NCBI GenBank assembly: GCA_905221605.1
Contig: CAJNDS010001524.1
Location: 355,501 to 419,500 of the forward strand
Source: Symbiodinium natans
Lineage: Eukaryota > Sar > Dinophyceae > Suessiales > Symbiodiniaceae
Direction of reading: 5' to 3'
DNA: 64,000 nucleotides
Part shown: one piece after another, positions 21,764 to 32,814 of the stretch
Position numbering within the stretch: position 1 is the stretch's first letter
How the letters are laid out: each line of letters begins with the position of its first letter
The notes under the pieces: model-generated
Seen by the model: only the letters and a program-made list of their open reading frames with translations
Databases searched by the model: none
What the model was told of the DNA's origin: nothing
Translations under genes and position numbers: made by a program

Positions 21764-21878
21764 GCGCCCCAGTAGCTACGTCATAGTAAGGGTGCCCTTT
21801 TGTTGGGGGTTGGTTACTGTATAAGCCAGCCTTGAACCAACAAAAAAAGGGTCAAAAGGGTACCACTGGGCTACCAAG
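21764..21878. mobile_element. family B element
   Basis: GCGCCCCAGTAGCTACGTCA, AAGGGTGCCCTTTTGTTGGG, AAAAGGGTACCACTGGGCTA CCAAG. Confidence 0.7.
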
Positions 21879-22604
21879 CCGAAGCACTGGACTGGGGCTC
21901 CCTCACGTCAGAGGCTTAGGGTTTAGGGGCCTGGAACGGGTGGCCCAGGGCAGGGTTGGGGGGGGGGGGGGGGGGGTGGTTACCCTAAACCCTAAAACCC
22001 TAACCCTAAACCTAACCTTAAGCCCTTAAACCTAAACCCTCAACCCTAAACCCTAAACCCTAGAACCCAGGTAGGGCTCGGTCCCACTCTCACTTGTTTG
22101 CACTGCATGCTCCAGGCCAGGCTCCCGCCGTGGAGCATGTTGATGAATGTAAGGGGCACCCCCCTATGCTTGGAAATGTTTAGGGTTTAGGGTTTAGGGC
22201 TCGTATGGGGAAACCACATAGTATCTCAAGGTGTCCAACCTGGATAAGCCCTAAAGCCCCCCCCCCCCCAAAGAATGAACAATTCCCACATGCAAAGAGG
22301 CCCTCACTTCTGGGCCTCCCGCAAGAATTCCCAAAACCTACTTTTTTGTGCGGCTTCTTATTAGACAGCCTCTATAAGGAACCTTATAAGAAGCCCACAA
22401 GAAAAGTAATATAAGGGCCTGAATAATTGGTATAGAGTTTTTTTTTTTTTTTTGGGGGGGGGGGGTACTATAGTATAATGACCACCAGGGACTGTTATCA
22501 GTAGTTATTTTGACCCTAATAGAACCCTAAACCCTAAACTCTAAACCCTAAGCCCTAACATGTACATCTAACACCGTTGTGAAATAGGGGAATATCATTA
22601 GAAA

Positions 22605-22719
22605 TTATTCCGACCCCTGCAGTAGGTGCTGGGAGGTCGTGAGGTGGTCCTTCATGCCCGTGGACATGATCGTAGGCGATATCCGCATGGGCAGGGAGCT
22701 GATGTCAGGGTCCACCATC
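22605..22719 (-). CDS. candidate 3' exon, hypothetical protein
   Basis: Minus-strand exon after CATCTAAG: one base then 37 codons and TAA. It begins MVDPDISSLPMRISPTIMST and has strongly GC-rich third codon positions, unlike its AT-richer surroundings, which argues for real coding. No family is recognised. A family I-like segment with poly-T/poly-G (22436-22466) lies just downstream, and the stop may fall at the border of a repeat. Confidence 0.45.
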
Positions 22720-23361
22720 CTTAGATGTCTTGTTATCTTAAAGTTTAGGGTTTATACGGTCCCTAAATACCCTATCAGATAGGGTATTTAGGGTTTCGAG
22801 AGTTCCGGGGGGGGGAGGGGGGTGGGTGGTGGTTGAGGGTTTATAGGGCTTAGGGGATTGAAGGGGTTGAGGGCAACAGGTTTCGAGGTGCTCCTACGAG
22901 TTTGTGGCCCCCAGAAAGCCTGGTATGGCCTGGGTCCGTGGGCACAAAAATCGACAGGCCCTAAACCCTAAACCCAAAGGTATGAGTCCTTAGAGCACCA
23001 GAGAATCTGCAGCTTCGGGGTCTCCCTGTCTCCCTGACGTGGCCTCGTCTCCTATGACAGGCCCACGAAGCCTACGGCCTGTTCGGTTGCAGGGCCCAGG
23101 GTTTTGGAATTAGTCACAGTCGAAGCTGTTGTTGATGGGCATTTTTGCTTGCCTTCCCCAGCAACAAGAACGAGGAACATAGCTACACTTAGAGATCTAG
23201 GTACATTATGCAGGTCATGGGATAGGTCGCAAGGGAAGGTATCAGCTTTCGAGCCTGGGCCCTGTATGGCTGCAGCATGTGCAGGGAGGAGATTTCACTC
23301 CAAGCGTCGTTGTCTGGAGCACCCCCTGGCTGCTGTAAACCTGAGGCATCGGTGAAGGAGG

Positions 23362-24216
23362 ATGGTCAGCCATGACTCCAAGAATTACATGTAGGCCGTA
23401 GTCACAAAAGGGCCCTTAATTGGGCTGTAGGCCTTACTACTCCGGTTATACTTTACTAAAGTTTGTATAGTAAGGGGGCCCCTTCTTGGATGCTAGACTA
23501 GACAGATCTCTGGCGCATTCTGGAGATAACGGGGTGCAAGCAGCTATTGTTCACATGCCACCTTTCCCCTGGTTCTTGGTAGGGAATGGGGGAATTGTAG
23601 ACATCCTACGAAGTTTCTTGCAAAGGGTATTGCAAGGGGGATACAGGTTACCTCATTCCCTCATTCCCTCATTCCCTCATTCCCTCATTCCCTCATTCCC
23701 TCATTCCCTCATTCCCTCATTCCCTCATTCCCTCATTCCCTCATTCCCTCATTCCCTCATTCCCTCATTCCCTACTACGAACCAGCAAAGACGTGTACTT
23801 ACGCATACAAGCGGATGCTACTGAGCGCTGCGGTTCGACGTCCGGTCACAACAAAACCCTTGGTAGACCAGGAACCATACATTTATGATACTGGCACCCT
23901 TTTTTGGGTTGGACTCGATGGAAAAACCCAAATGACCCGTAAAATTGGGGGTGGGGGGGGGGGGGGGGCTATAGGAGGGTTTAGGGTTTAGGGTTTAGGT
24001 ATACTATGCTACAAAATAATCGCCATTGAGGCACATGAGCCACAATTAAGGCCTTTCTAGAGTTCATGTGGTCTACAAGGGCTTTGGGTGTCCGGGTTGA
24101 ACAAGGTCCTAGACACGGGCAGGCGCCGCCAGGCAATCCCGAAGGAGGCTTTGTTGGCCAGGCTGTTGGCTAGGCCTTCGCCATTCACCTCGGGGCAGGG
24201 GGGCCTGGATGCATGA
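23362..24216 (+). CDS. candidate four-exon gene with three introner introns
   Basis: Exons 23362-23390 (ATG, preceded in frame by TGA), 23497-23571, 23786-23862 and 24080-24216 (TGA) give 105 residues. Introns: 23391-23496 is family A (GTAGGCC...GCTAG), 23572-23785 is family F (GTTCTTGGTAGGG...GAACCAG), and 23863-24079 is a composite of a family B left end, poly-G, TTTAGGG units and a family D right end (...TCTACAAG). Phases 2, 2 and 1 all match. Exon 2 includes AHSGDNGVQAAIVHMPPFP and exon 4 NKVLDTGRRRQAIPKEALLA with GC-rich third positions. No domain is recognised. The 83-codon open frame just upstream (23104-23355), in the same frame but ended by TGA, might be another exon. Confidence 0.5.
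23391..23496. mobile_element. family A element, candidate intron
   Basis: TTACATGTAGGCC ... AAGGGCCCTTAATTGGGCTG ... TAGTATAGTAAGG-type core ... GGGGGCCCCTTCTTGG. Diverged right tip, with AG at GCTAG. Confidence 0.7.
23572..23785. mobile_element. family F element with a 8-bp satellite inside, candidate intron
   Basis: Ends GTTCTTGGTAGGGAATG and CATTCCCTACTACGAACCAG are complementary apart from a few bases. Positions 23651-23775 are about fifteen copies of the 8-mer CCTCATTC, evidently expanded from the element's own right end. Confidence 0.75.
23863..24079. mobile_element. composite of family B, poly-G, array and family D
   Basis: Left part GTAGACCAGGAACCATACAT ... GGCACCCTTTTTTGGGTTGG is family B. 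Poly-G (23941-23969) and three TTTAGGG units follow, then TATACTATGCTAC and GTTCATGTGGTCTACAAG of family D. B has lost its right half and D its left half. Confidence 0.6.
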
Positions 24217-24236
24217 TAAGCCTTCAAGGGGGGTAC

Positions 24237-24362
24237 TGACCCTAAACCCTAAACCCTAAACCGTGAACCCTAAACCCTAAACCCTAAACCCTAAACCCTA
24301 AACCCTAAACCCTAAACCCTAAACCCTAAACCCTAAACCCTAAACCCTAAACCCTAAACCCC
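24237..24362 (-). repeat. CCCTAAA array
   Basis: About eighteen units, nearly perfect after the first three. Confidence 0.9.
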
Positions 24363-24371
24363 AATCTTAAC

Positions 24372-24504
24372 CCAAAACACGTGAGAGCCCCCCTCTTTGA
24401 TCCTTCGAGCTGCCCGCGGCCGCCCCGGTCGAATCACCGTGCGCTCTCCGTGGCCAGTTAAGACGGAGTTTATCTGCGGCTGAGCCTTTGCATTCCTCGG
24501 ATTG
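24372..24504 (-). CDS. candidate exon, hypothetical protein
   Basis: Minus-strand islet open over its whole length between CTAAG and a GTTAAG donor that leads into the 24237-24362 array. It reads LTGHGERTVIRPGRPRAARR, a basic stretch. The next exon could not be joined in phase. Confidence 0.3.
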
Positions 24505-24533
24505 CTTAGGGTTTAGGGTTTGGGGTTTAGGGT

Positions 24534-25047
24534 TTAGGGTTTAGGGTTTATTGTTAGAGCTTGGGGTTTAGGGTGCATTCCTCGGTTTATGCGGCTCGAG
24601 CTTTCGGCATGAGGTGTTGGTAGCTTACTTCTGGGTCTGTGCCGCAAGGTTGAATGGCTACCCGAACTAGGAAAGCCAAAACCAACGAAACATGCCTGAG
24701 TTGCTGGGGGGTGGCTTTTACCTACCACAGCCTAGAGAAAAATCAAACGAAAACCAAAAACCCTAAACCCTACACCCCAAACCCTAAACCCTTTGTTGCC
24801 ACTGGACCCTAAACCCTAAACCCCAAACCCCAAACCCTAAACCCTAAACCCTAAACACTAAACCCTAAACCCTAAACCCTAAACCCTAAACCCTAAACCC
24901 TAAACCCTAACCCTAAACCCTAAACCCTAAACCCTATCCAAGCCAAGGCTCGCTCTTTCTCTGCGCTTTCCGAGGCTGCTACGGGTGACCGCCACCCGAA
25001 CCAGTGCCTGCGAAGCTTTCACATAGGGATCCCCGTAACCGTCACCC
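24534..25047 (-). CDS. candidate two-exon gene end with array intron
   Basis: Exon 24933-25047 starts right after a TTTAGG unit (minus strand) and is open for 38 codons, including KASQALVRVAVTRSSLGKRR. Intron 24732-24932 holds two arrays (24807-24932 and 24750-24795) around a 19-nt unique spacer and ends TTTTTCTCTAG. Exon 24534-24731 stays in frame to TAA, beginning AVVGKSHPPATQACFVGFGF. Its last codons are made of a short sense CCCTAAA run (INPKP), so the true end may be earlier. The chain is in phase 0. No family is recognised. Confidence 0.4.
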
Positions 25048-28004
25048 CTAAACCCTAAACCCTAAACCCTAAAACCCTAAACCCCAAACCCTAACCTTAG
25101 CGCCCCCCCCCCCTCCCCCTTAGGTAGGAAGCCTTTAGGGCATGAGGGCGGCTTTGGGGGCTTTAGGAGAGTGTTGGGCTTCAGTAGCTCGGGGTGACGG
25201 GAGTTGGGCCTGAAAACTCAGACTTCGGGTTTGTGGTTTAGGGTTTAGGGTTTAGGGTGTAGGGTTTAGGGTTTAGGGTTTACCGGGGGGGGGGGGGGGG
25301 GGAATGACCGACTCGGCAGCAAGAACCAGTATCGAGTTCATCGAGCCCTGAACAAAAAAGGAATCTTCGATACCTTAAACCCAAAACCCAAAACCCTAAA
25401 CCCTGAACCCTGAACCCTGAACCCTAAACCATAAACCCTAAACCCTAAACCCTAAACCCCCCCCAAGGGCCCCTTCAACACCCTGGAGCCTCTGGAATGG
25501 GCTCGCACTTCAACCAGCTGCCATTGTTCGCTGTCTTGGGCGAGGAAGGTGGCTCCTCCTGGGATGGCCTCGGGCGCGGATTTGTTTGGGGTTTGGGGTT
25601 TAGGGTTTGGGGTTTAGGGTTTAGGGTTTGGGGTCTCAACCCCCCCAAGCCTCACCGCGAGATGGAACTTCTTTGCCGGCCTATAGCCACAAGATTGGCA
25701 GTCAGTAGGAATCTTAGGAATCCACAACCCGAAGCCCTAAACCCTAAACCCTAAACCCTAAATCCTAAACCTTAAACCCTATAATTACACATGATGTTTT
25801 AGTTCACAGAGCAAGTCAAAAAGGATCCGGGGCCCATTCCTTCAAGGGCAGGGAGATCCCGAGGCGCCCGAGGATGTCAGGTGTAGGCTGGGGTTTAGGG
25901 TTTAGGGTTTAGGGTTCAGGGTTCAGGGTTCAGGGTTTAGGGTTTAGGGTTTAGGGGTTTAGGGTCTAGGGTTTATGGTATACGGTGCAGGGTTTCGAGG
26001 CCAAGCAGCAGGAAACATCTCGCGGGCAGGGAAGTCGAGTGGACGAGCCTCCTTTGGATGCCGGATTCTTGGGTTCGCCGAGTTTAGGGTTTAGGGTTTA
26101 GGGTTTAGGGTGTAGGGGGTCCTATTCCAAGCAACCTGTTGGGGTAGGGCTTTAGGGTTTAGGGTTTGGTTGAGGGCTTCGAGTTTAGGGGTTGCTAGGT
26201 TCATACCTAATAACATACCGACCCAAAAAGCAAGGCAAAAAAGGGGTGCGACTGGGCATCCTAGTATCGCTAACTCTAATGGGTCGGGATTCGCACTTTA
26301 AACACCCCCCCGACTGACCTCTGAACCCTTTCAAAGTATCTGCGGCTTAGGGTCCAGGTTTTTGGGGTTTGGTTTGGAGTTTGGGGTTGTCTGTCTAGGG
26401 TTTGGTGTTCAGGGTTTAGGGCGTCGAGGGTTTAAAGGAGCCCGACAGTAGCTATCCACCCCGTAAGCTTGCACTTACGCCTTATAACTTATAAAAACAA
26501 TTATAAAAGACGAATAAGAACCCTCTAAACCCTGCAACGCCCTATAAGCCCTAGAAGCACAACATGCCCCAAAAATCGTGTACAGACACCATGAACCCCT
26601 GTTCGCCCCACAAGGCCCCATAAGAAATCCCTCAGGGGTCCATGTGCCTCTATATGGGATGTACTTGGGCCTTACAGTGGTTCCCATATAGTAGCTTTGG
26701 AGGCCCAAGTGTATACAGTATAGGTACATGTTGCATGGACCCTTCGGGAATAGAGACTTCCGTACGCCCTATCAACCCCGTGAGCTCCCGCAAGCCGCCA
26801 ACCCTCTCAACCCTAAAGCCCTAAGAACCCCAAACCTAGCATAAACACCCCTTAAAGGTTCTAGAGGGGAATACTTGCAGGGGTACCTCTATAACCACTT
26901 AAAGAGTATCCGGGAAATTTGGGTGCCTTGTAGGAAGGCTAGGGAACAAAAAGGCAGGTTTGGGGTTCTTCAGGTAAACCCCAAGCCATTTCAGCCCCAA
27001 GCGTCGCATCCGGAGATTGCAAGGCTTGCCTGTCCACCAAGGCGTTGACAAAGGATTTTAGGCGTTTTAGGGTTTAGGGTTTAGGGGGGGTTTAAGGAAT
27101 TTTCGTTTGTAGTCAGAGACCCATGTTCCTGCACGCTCCTCGCAAGCCCTCGTGAATCCTACAGAAAAAAGACCCTATATCTGAAACCCGATTTTTGAGC
27201 CCCGGTTCCTTTGGGGGGCCATCCCTGGGCTTGAAACGCTACACCCTCAAATCGCATGGTGCCGGTCCGAATCTGACCTGTATGTCCCTGACCTGGTGGG
27301 CTGCAGATTTTTCTTCTCGTGCTCTTGCTGAGGAACGTAAAGTAAGTTTCCATAACAGGTGGTAGTTCGATTCTAATGGATAACATGCGGCTTCCTTACG
27401 TTGGTACCACTTCATCCCAGCAATAACAGCAGAATTTGAGGAAGTGCAGCACGTGCCAAGCTAATGGAGCTCCTTGTCGTCGCATGGTAGACAGATAAAT
27501 GCAACTAGAATGCTTTCAACAACATGTGTATATATATATATATAAGTATACACATTGATGAAGTGATTAGATTCTGTATTATATTTGCTTATTTACAAAG
27601 GGTATAGCATGAATATCTATATCTATATCTATATGCTGTATCTGTGTGTGTGTGTACACCTGTGCGTATGGTCATGTATATAAGTAGATAAACGCAACAT
27701 ACAGATTTACCTGTGTGTTGGGGTTTCTTGCTACCGAGCCGACTCAATTGTGCTCGATGTGGGAATCTATGTTCAGCTTTCGCAGACACTAGCAGGTGCT
27801 TGATGGGCAGATGTATCTCGCCACCCTGCCCCACTTCGTGCAAGGGGCTGTGACTATGCCTAGTTGGAAGGACTGATCAACACGATCTCAATCCATCATA
27901 CCCTAAACCCTAAACCCTAAACCCTAAACCCTAAACCGCGCCTGACGGCGTCGCCGCCGCTCATGGTTGCGGAGAGAGGGGACTGTGCTCTGCCTCATTT
28001 GACA
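25048..28004. other. arrays, microsatellites and weak islets
   Basis: Arrays at 25400-25460, 25888-25975 and 26080-26112; poly-G at 25285-25302; a diverged B copy near 26191-26264; family H copy at 26631-26749. From 27080 to 27890 the sequence is unique, with TA and CTATAT/TG microsatellites (27528-27660). Minus frames 27386-27159 and 27843-27589 are open but show no recognisable domain. Confidence 0.5.
26631..26749. mobile_element. family H hairpin element
   Basis: GGGGTCCATGTGCCTCTATA / TATAGGTACATGTTGCATGG ACCC, with GTACTTGGGCC / GGCCCAAGTGTA inside. Same plan as the copy at 28005. Confidence 0.6.
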
Positions 28005-28117
28005 GCCTAAAGGATCCATGTACCTATATAGTATAGACTTGGGCCTTAAAAGGGGTTTCTATACAGTAGCTTTAGGGCCCAAGAATATACTATATAGGTA
28101 CATGGATCCTTTGGGCA
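28005..28117. mobile_element. family H hairpin element, near-perfect
   Basis: Arms of 31 bp (start GCCTAAAGGATCCATGTACC) differ at one position. An inner pair GACTTGGGCC / GGCCCAAGAAT-like lies within. The low divergence suggests a recent copy. Confidence 0.75.
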
Positions 28118-28439
28118 GCCTATGGTAGTCTCACGCATCTGGGAATCGTTGGGTGCAGGTGCATCTGTATATCCACGGTCCGCGCAAAAACCCTGAAACC
28201 TAAACCCTAAACCCTAAACTCGAAACGCAACCAAAAAAAAAACAATCGGCAGGTCATTCACATCCACCGCAGGGTGCTTGCAGCCACTGCAGGGCTTTCA
28301 GAACAGGCCAAGCTGCCACCGCGTCGAGGTGACTCGGCCTTTGAACACGCAGAGGGAGGATGGTTGCAGTGTGTTTGGGGTTTAGGATTTAGGGTTTAGG
28401 GTTAGGGTCTAGGGTTAGCATTTCGGGTTCGGGTCTAGG

Positions 28440-29926
28440 GTTTAGGGTTCAGAGTGGTTTGATTGCTCCAGGAGTTTTCGTCCTGGAGGCCCACAACCGA
28501 CCCAAGTCAACAACAAGCTCTTGTACGGATTTCCCAACCATCGCGGCTATTTGTCTTTTTGAATTCATTTCGTGGCTTTTGAGACGCTGCATTCTACATG
28601 GGACTTACTATTAAGGATTGTTGGGGGGGGGTTAATTACTTATCGGTTACTTCTGAAGCAAGAAGCAAAAAAACAAATAATGATGATGTAGCATTTCCTT
28701 GGCATGCAAATTCTCTTGCTCTCCCCATAGAGAAGATAATGTCATGAATTTCACTCGTATTTTCAGTATGTTGCACTCAGTTCTTTAGCTGCTGTTTACA
28801 TAGAAATCGCTGAGACTCTGAGAGGAAGACAGGATGTAAGAAACTTCCTCAAACGCCACAAAAAGAGGAGAGAGCAAACAAAAACTCAACATACAGGTAA
28901 ATTGAATGGGCTTTTTGTGTTAGAATCACAGTGCCGAAAAGACCCTTCAATAATTATATGACATATCGGATGTTTTTTAGATGGGCCGGTCAATATCGTA
29001 TGGGCCCACATAACGTCCTACGCACTAGTAAGGTCGTATTTTCCCGCGGGCACGGAAAAATAGTGAGCCCGCGTAATGCGCGCGCCCTATAAATCAACAT
29101 CTTTTGGGGCGCGCTGTAAGCGGCCACTATCTGTTGTCCGTCTGTGAGTCTTTCTCGTGAACGAGAAAAAGCACGGAAAACACAATTATCCCATCTGGGC
29201 TTCTTTTCACGCTTTCTGAATGGCTTCTATACCATACGTATCATCGGATCCCTAGGCCCTAAACACTAAACCCTAAACTCTCAACGCTTCAACTGCAAGG
29301 CGCAACCAGAGACTCAAGTCCGAGGGAACTCTGAGTAGGCTGGGCTACGGAACCAAGGAGCCCATAAGCGCCCCAGAAGCCCTCCACTCTGCGTTGCTTC
29401 AGGTTTAGGGTTCAGGGTTTAGGGGGTTAGGGGTTTAGGGTTTTAGGGTTTAGGGGTTGGGGGGGATCTAGGGTTTAGGCTCTGGTGCTTAGGCCATCGG
29501 ATGCCCACCCCATGTCTGGCCTTCGTCCAAAAGTCCGACGCCGAGGAATGCTGTACGCCAGCCTGAACAGCTCGGCGGGATGTTGAAACCTCCAGTCTTT
29601 GAGGTTTAGGGTAGGGTTTAGGGTGTAGGTTCAACCGCAAACCCTAAACCTGAACCCTAAACCCTAAACCCTAAACCCTAAACCCTAAACCCTAAACCCT
29701 ACTTGCACGTCAAAGAAGTATGGAGGCCAGCGCCCACACGCCGGACACTTCTTCGGGTCAACACCCCGCCCAGCTGTACTTCAAGTAGGACCCCCGAAGC
29801 CTTGGATAAACCCCCTGTATATACACCCTCTAAACCCTCTAACCCCTATATGTGAACCCTATATATATATTTATATTTATTTTTACTTATATTTATTTAT
29901 ATATTTATTTATATATATATATATGC
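28440..29926. other. transition to AT-rich DNA, possible LTR-like segment
   Basis: 28480-29000 is unique and AT-richer. A purine-rich stretch (AAAAAGAGGAGAGAGCAAAC near 28858) is followed by TGTTAGAATCACAG (28918) and a CCCTATAAATC box (29086), which resemble a polypurine tract, LTR start and promoter. No second copy or clear LTR end is visible, so this is weak. Small arrays lie at 29260-29700. Confidence 0.25.
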
Positions 29927-30264
29927 TACCCCCCCCCCAGCGACCTACCCTTTTTAGGCCTTTTTAGGCCTTTTTAACAAAAAATGACAAAGAAGGCCCA
30001 AAAGTCGCGTAGTTAATCACCGGGTAATGAAGGACAGTTACTGGGACACCCACCTTACAGACCCCGATAAGCCAGCATTGGAAGAATCTACATTTTGAAT
30101 CTGAGGCGGACAATGCTGTTTTTATATGTTTAGATCAGTGTTTTTCTATGCAAATTGTGCGTTTCAAGGGCAATTAATGTTTTGTTGAGCAACTAATTTA
30201 TTTATACAGTTGTGTTTGTACGAGGCAAAGTATTAATCAAATAGTGAAACATTTTTCTTGGTTC

Positions 30265-30935
30265 TATGCGAATTTAGCTACTAGAGCAATTATTAAGCAA
30301 AGAGCCCAATTTGACTCAAGTGAATACTATTTAAAGGAGCATACTCAACCAAGATACGAAATAAACACCATTCTCAACCAAAAAATGGCAAAGTGTGCGT
30401 TTAAAGTGCAAATACTGTATTTATACAATTGTGTTTGTACTAGGCAAAGTATGCTCTCTGAAAAGTCCACTGAAATACCTTATGTTTACATATTCATGAA
30501 TCGTTTTTATTTTTGAAATAATCATTTTATGCGAATTTAGCTACTAGAGTAATTATTAAGCAAATAGCCCAATTTGACTCAAGTGAATACCATTTAAAGG
30601 ACCATACTCAACCAAAATACGAAAGAAGCACCATATTCAACCAACATATGGCAAAGTGTGGTTTAAAGGGCAAATAGTGCTTTGTGAGCAACTAATGCAT
30701 TGAAACAGTTGTGTTTATACCAGGCAAAGTATTATTGAAGTACTATCTGCAAAGTCAAATGAAACACCTTATGTTTACATATTCATGAAACAATTTGTTT
30801 TGAAGTATTCATTCTATGCGAATTTAACTACTAGAGGAATTCTTAAGCAAATAGCCCAATTTGACTCAAGTGAATACTATTTAAAGGACCATACTTAACA
30901 AAATACGAAATAAACACTTGCGGAAATGGAAACGG
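30265..30935 (+). repeat. tandem repeat, period about 264-286 bp
   Basis: Copies begin TATGCGAATTTAGCTACTAG at 30265, 30529 and 30815. The third is cut short, a partial earlier copy lies at 30157-30264 and a degenerate start at about 31414. The 90-codon frame 30244-30516 lies inside this repeat and is not conserved between copies. Confidence 0.8.
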
Positions 30936-31175
30936 TTCTACCTACATAACAATGAGACAAAGATTGCTGAAGTATTCACTAAAGACCACTTATATACTAT
31001 GTCTGAAAAGCACAATTTGCATGAGCAAGCTTAAAAATGCACAATAATGGAAATAGAAGCGGTTCTACTTACATAACGATGAAACAAAGATGTCTGAAGT
31101 ATTCAATAAAGACCACATATATACTATGCCTGAAAAACGCAACTTGCACAATCAGGCTTAAAAATGCACAAGAAT
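30922..31175 (+). repeat. tandem repeat, period 127 bp
   Basis: Copies at 30922 and 31049 (GGAAATGGAAACGGTTCTAC / GGAAATAGAAGCGGTTCTAC), with a third diverged copy at about 31455-31578. Confidence 0.8.
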
Positions 31176-31606
31176 CCTAGAAAAGTACTTAGTGAAGGCC
31201 ATACACAAGCAAATTCACAAATACATAAAAACATCCAAAAGCGCAAGCTTTTCAGGAGAATCTCTGGTAAAGTTTGGATTATAGGGTTTTGGGGTATTCC
31301 TGGACGAGTAGGAGTCACTTTTTAAGCAAACAATTCTAAGCAATAAATGCTTTTTCTCAAGACAAGTATTGCAAATGCTGCTTCTAGATAATTAATCGCA
31401 TTTACCAGGCAAATATTATCCATGCGAATTGAGCTACCAGAGCACCAAGTAATGGCTGAATAAACACTAGCGGCTCTACTTACATAATAACGAAACAAAT
31501 AGTTCTGAAGCACTAGAAAGACCACTTGTATACTATTTCTGAAAAGCACAATTAGCATAAGCACACTTAAAAATGCGTAGTTGTTGCCTCGTGACCGTGA
31601 AGGCGA

Positions 31607-31885
31607 ACCAAAAAGCCAAAATACCAAAACCAAAAAACCAAAAATACCAAAACCAAAAAAACCAAAAAAACCAAAACCAAAAAAACCAAAAATACCAAAA
31701 AAACCAATTTTCCGGGACTCTTGGAGAAGCCTCATAGGGATTTCCTGAGAGTCCCGGAAAATTGTTGTTTTTGGTATTTTTGGTTTTTTTGGTTTTGGTT
31801 TTTTTGTTTTTTTTGGTTTTGGTTTTTTTTGGTTTTTTTGGTTTTGGTTTTTTGGTTTTTTTGGTTTTGGTATTTCTGGTTTTTC
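31607..31885. repeat. large palindrome with CCAAAA/TTTTGG arms
   Basis: Core arms CAATTTTCCGGGACTCT (31705-31721) and AGAGTCCCGGAAAATTG (31748-31764) around a 26-base loop, extended outward by roughly 100 bp of ACCAAAA-type and matching TTTTGGT-type repeats. Possible cruciform or the tips of a nested element. Confidence 0.85.
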
Positions 31886-32424
31886 TACTGTCCCGTGTAT
31901 GCGATTTTAGTTGTATTTTAGTCTACGCCCTAGGAAATACGCTATATTGCACACCGAGTTTGCTTGCAGTGCAGCTGGGTGACTTGAGACAAGGCGAAAA
32001 AGGGTAGGTCACTGGGGGGGGGTACCATATATATATATATATATATATATTTATGTATTTATACTTATATTTATATATATATATATATTTTTATTTATTT
32101 ATTTATACTTATATTGATTTATTTATATATATATATATATATAACACCGAAAAACCCCCCACATATACACCGTCTAAGGACCTCTCAACCCTAAACATGC
32201 TCTAAGCCCTACACACCCTTTTGGGGTTATAGAGAGTACCCTATGTATGAACCCGAAAAGCCCCATATATAAACCCGATGAACCCCAACGCCCTTTTGGG
32301 GTTTTAGAGAGTCTTGTCACCCCTACACCCTGAACCCTAAAGCCGAAACCCTAAACCCCAAGCCCGAAACCCCATAAACCCGAAGCCCCAAACACCCTTT
32401 TGGGGATTTTTTTGGGGGACAGCA

Positions 32425-32672
32425 AACACCCCCTAAACCCTAAACCCTAAACCCTAAACCCTGAACCCTAAACCCTAAACCCTAAACCCTAAACCTTCGG
32501 AAGAGCGGGGGCACCTCATGTCGAGGAGAAGACCTCAGGGATGATATCAGAGGTTGGATGTTGTAGGGTTTAGGGTTTAGGGTTTAGGGTCTAGGGTTTA
32601 GGGTTTAGGGTTTGGGGTTTGGGGTTTGGGGTTTGGCGTTTGGGGTTTGGGGTTTAGGGTTGGGGGTTTAGG
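32425..32672. repeat. two facing arrays
   Basis: CCCTAAA units at 32425-32494 and TTTAGGG/TTTGGGG units at 32564-32672 enclose a 70-bp GC-rich islet. Confidence 0.85.
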
Positions 32673-32814
32673 GTTTTGGTTGTAGGGGTTACAAGGGGCC
32701 ATGGCTTCGTTTCGGGGGGTTCCGGGGTTACAGGGGCACATGGCTTAGTTAAGACTTCGGGGAATCCAGGTCCTCACGGCTTTCAGTTTCAGGGCTTTAT
32801 GCTTCACCTTCTCC

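Larger units (their letters stand above)
29927..32024. mobile_element. about 2.1-kb TA-flanked element with terminal inverted repeats
   Basis: Left end TACCCCCCCCCCAGCGACCT ACCCTTTTT and right end AAAAAGGGTAGGTCACTGGG GGGGGGTA are reverse complements over about 28 bp with one substitution and one C/G-run length difference. Both sit in (TA)n sequence, giving a TA duplication as in Tc1/mariner-like elements. The interior is strongly AT-rich, unlike the window, and holds tandem repeats and a large palindrome. No transposase frame was recognised, so it is probably non-autonomous. Confidence 0.65.

Noticed and set aside
23486-23824. 112-codon protein with LIPSFPH repeats
   Set aside because: Crosses the element borders of family F and consists of its 8-bp satellite; only the part before 23571 looks exonic, and that in the spliced model.
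28858-29250. LTR retrotransposon
   Set aside because: TGTTAG start, TATAAA box and purine tract are suggestive, but there is no second LTR, primer-binding site, gag or pol; mentioned only as a weak possibility.
30244-30516. 90-codon frame in the AT-rich element
   Set aside because: Lies in a tandem repeat whose other copies do not keep the frame.
31322-31921. Phe/Gly- and Phe/Leu-rich frames on both strands
   Set aside because: Products of the CCAAAA/TTTTGG palindrome.
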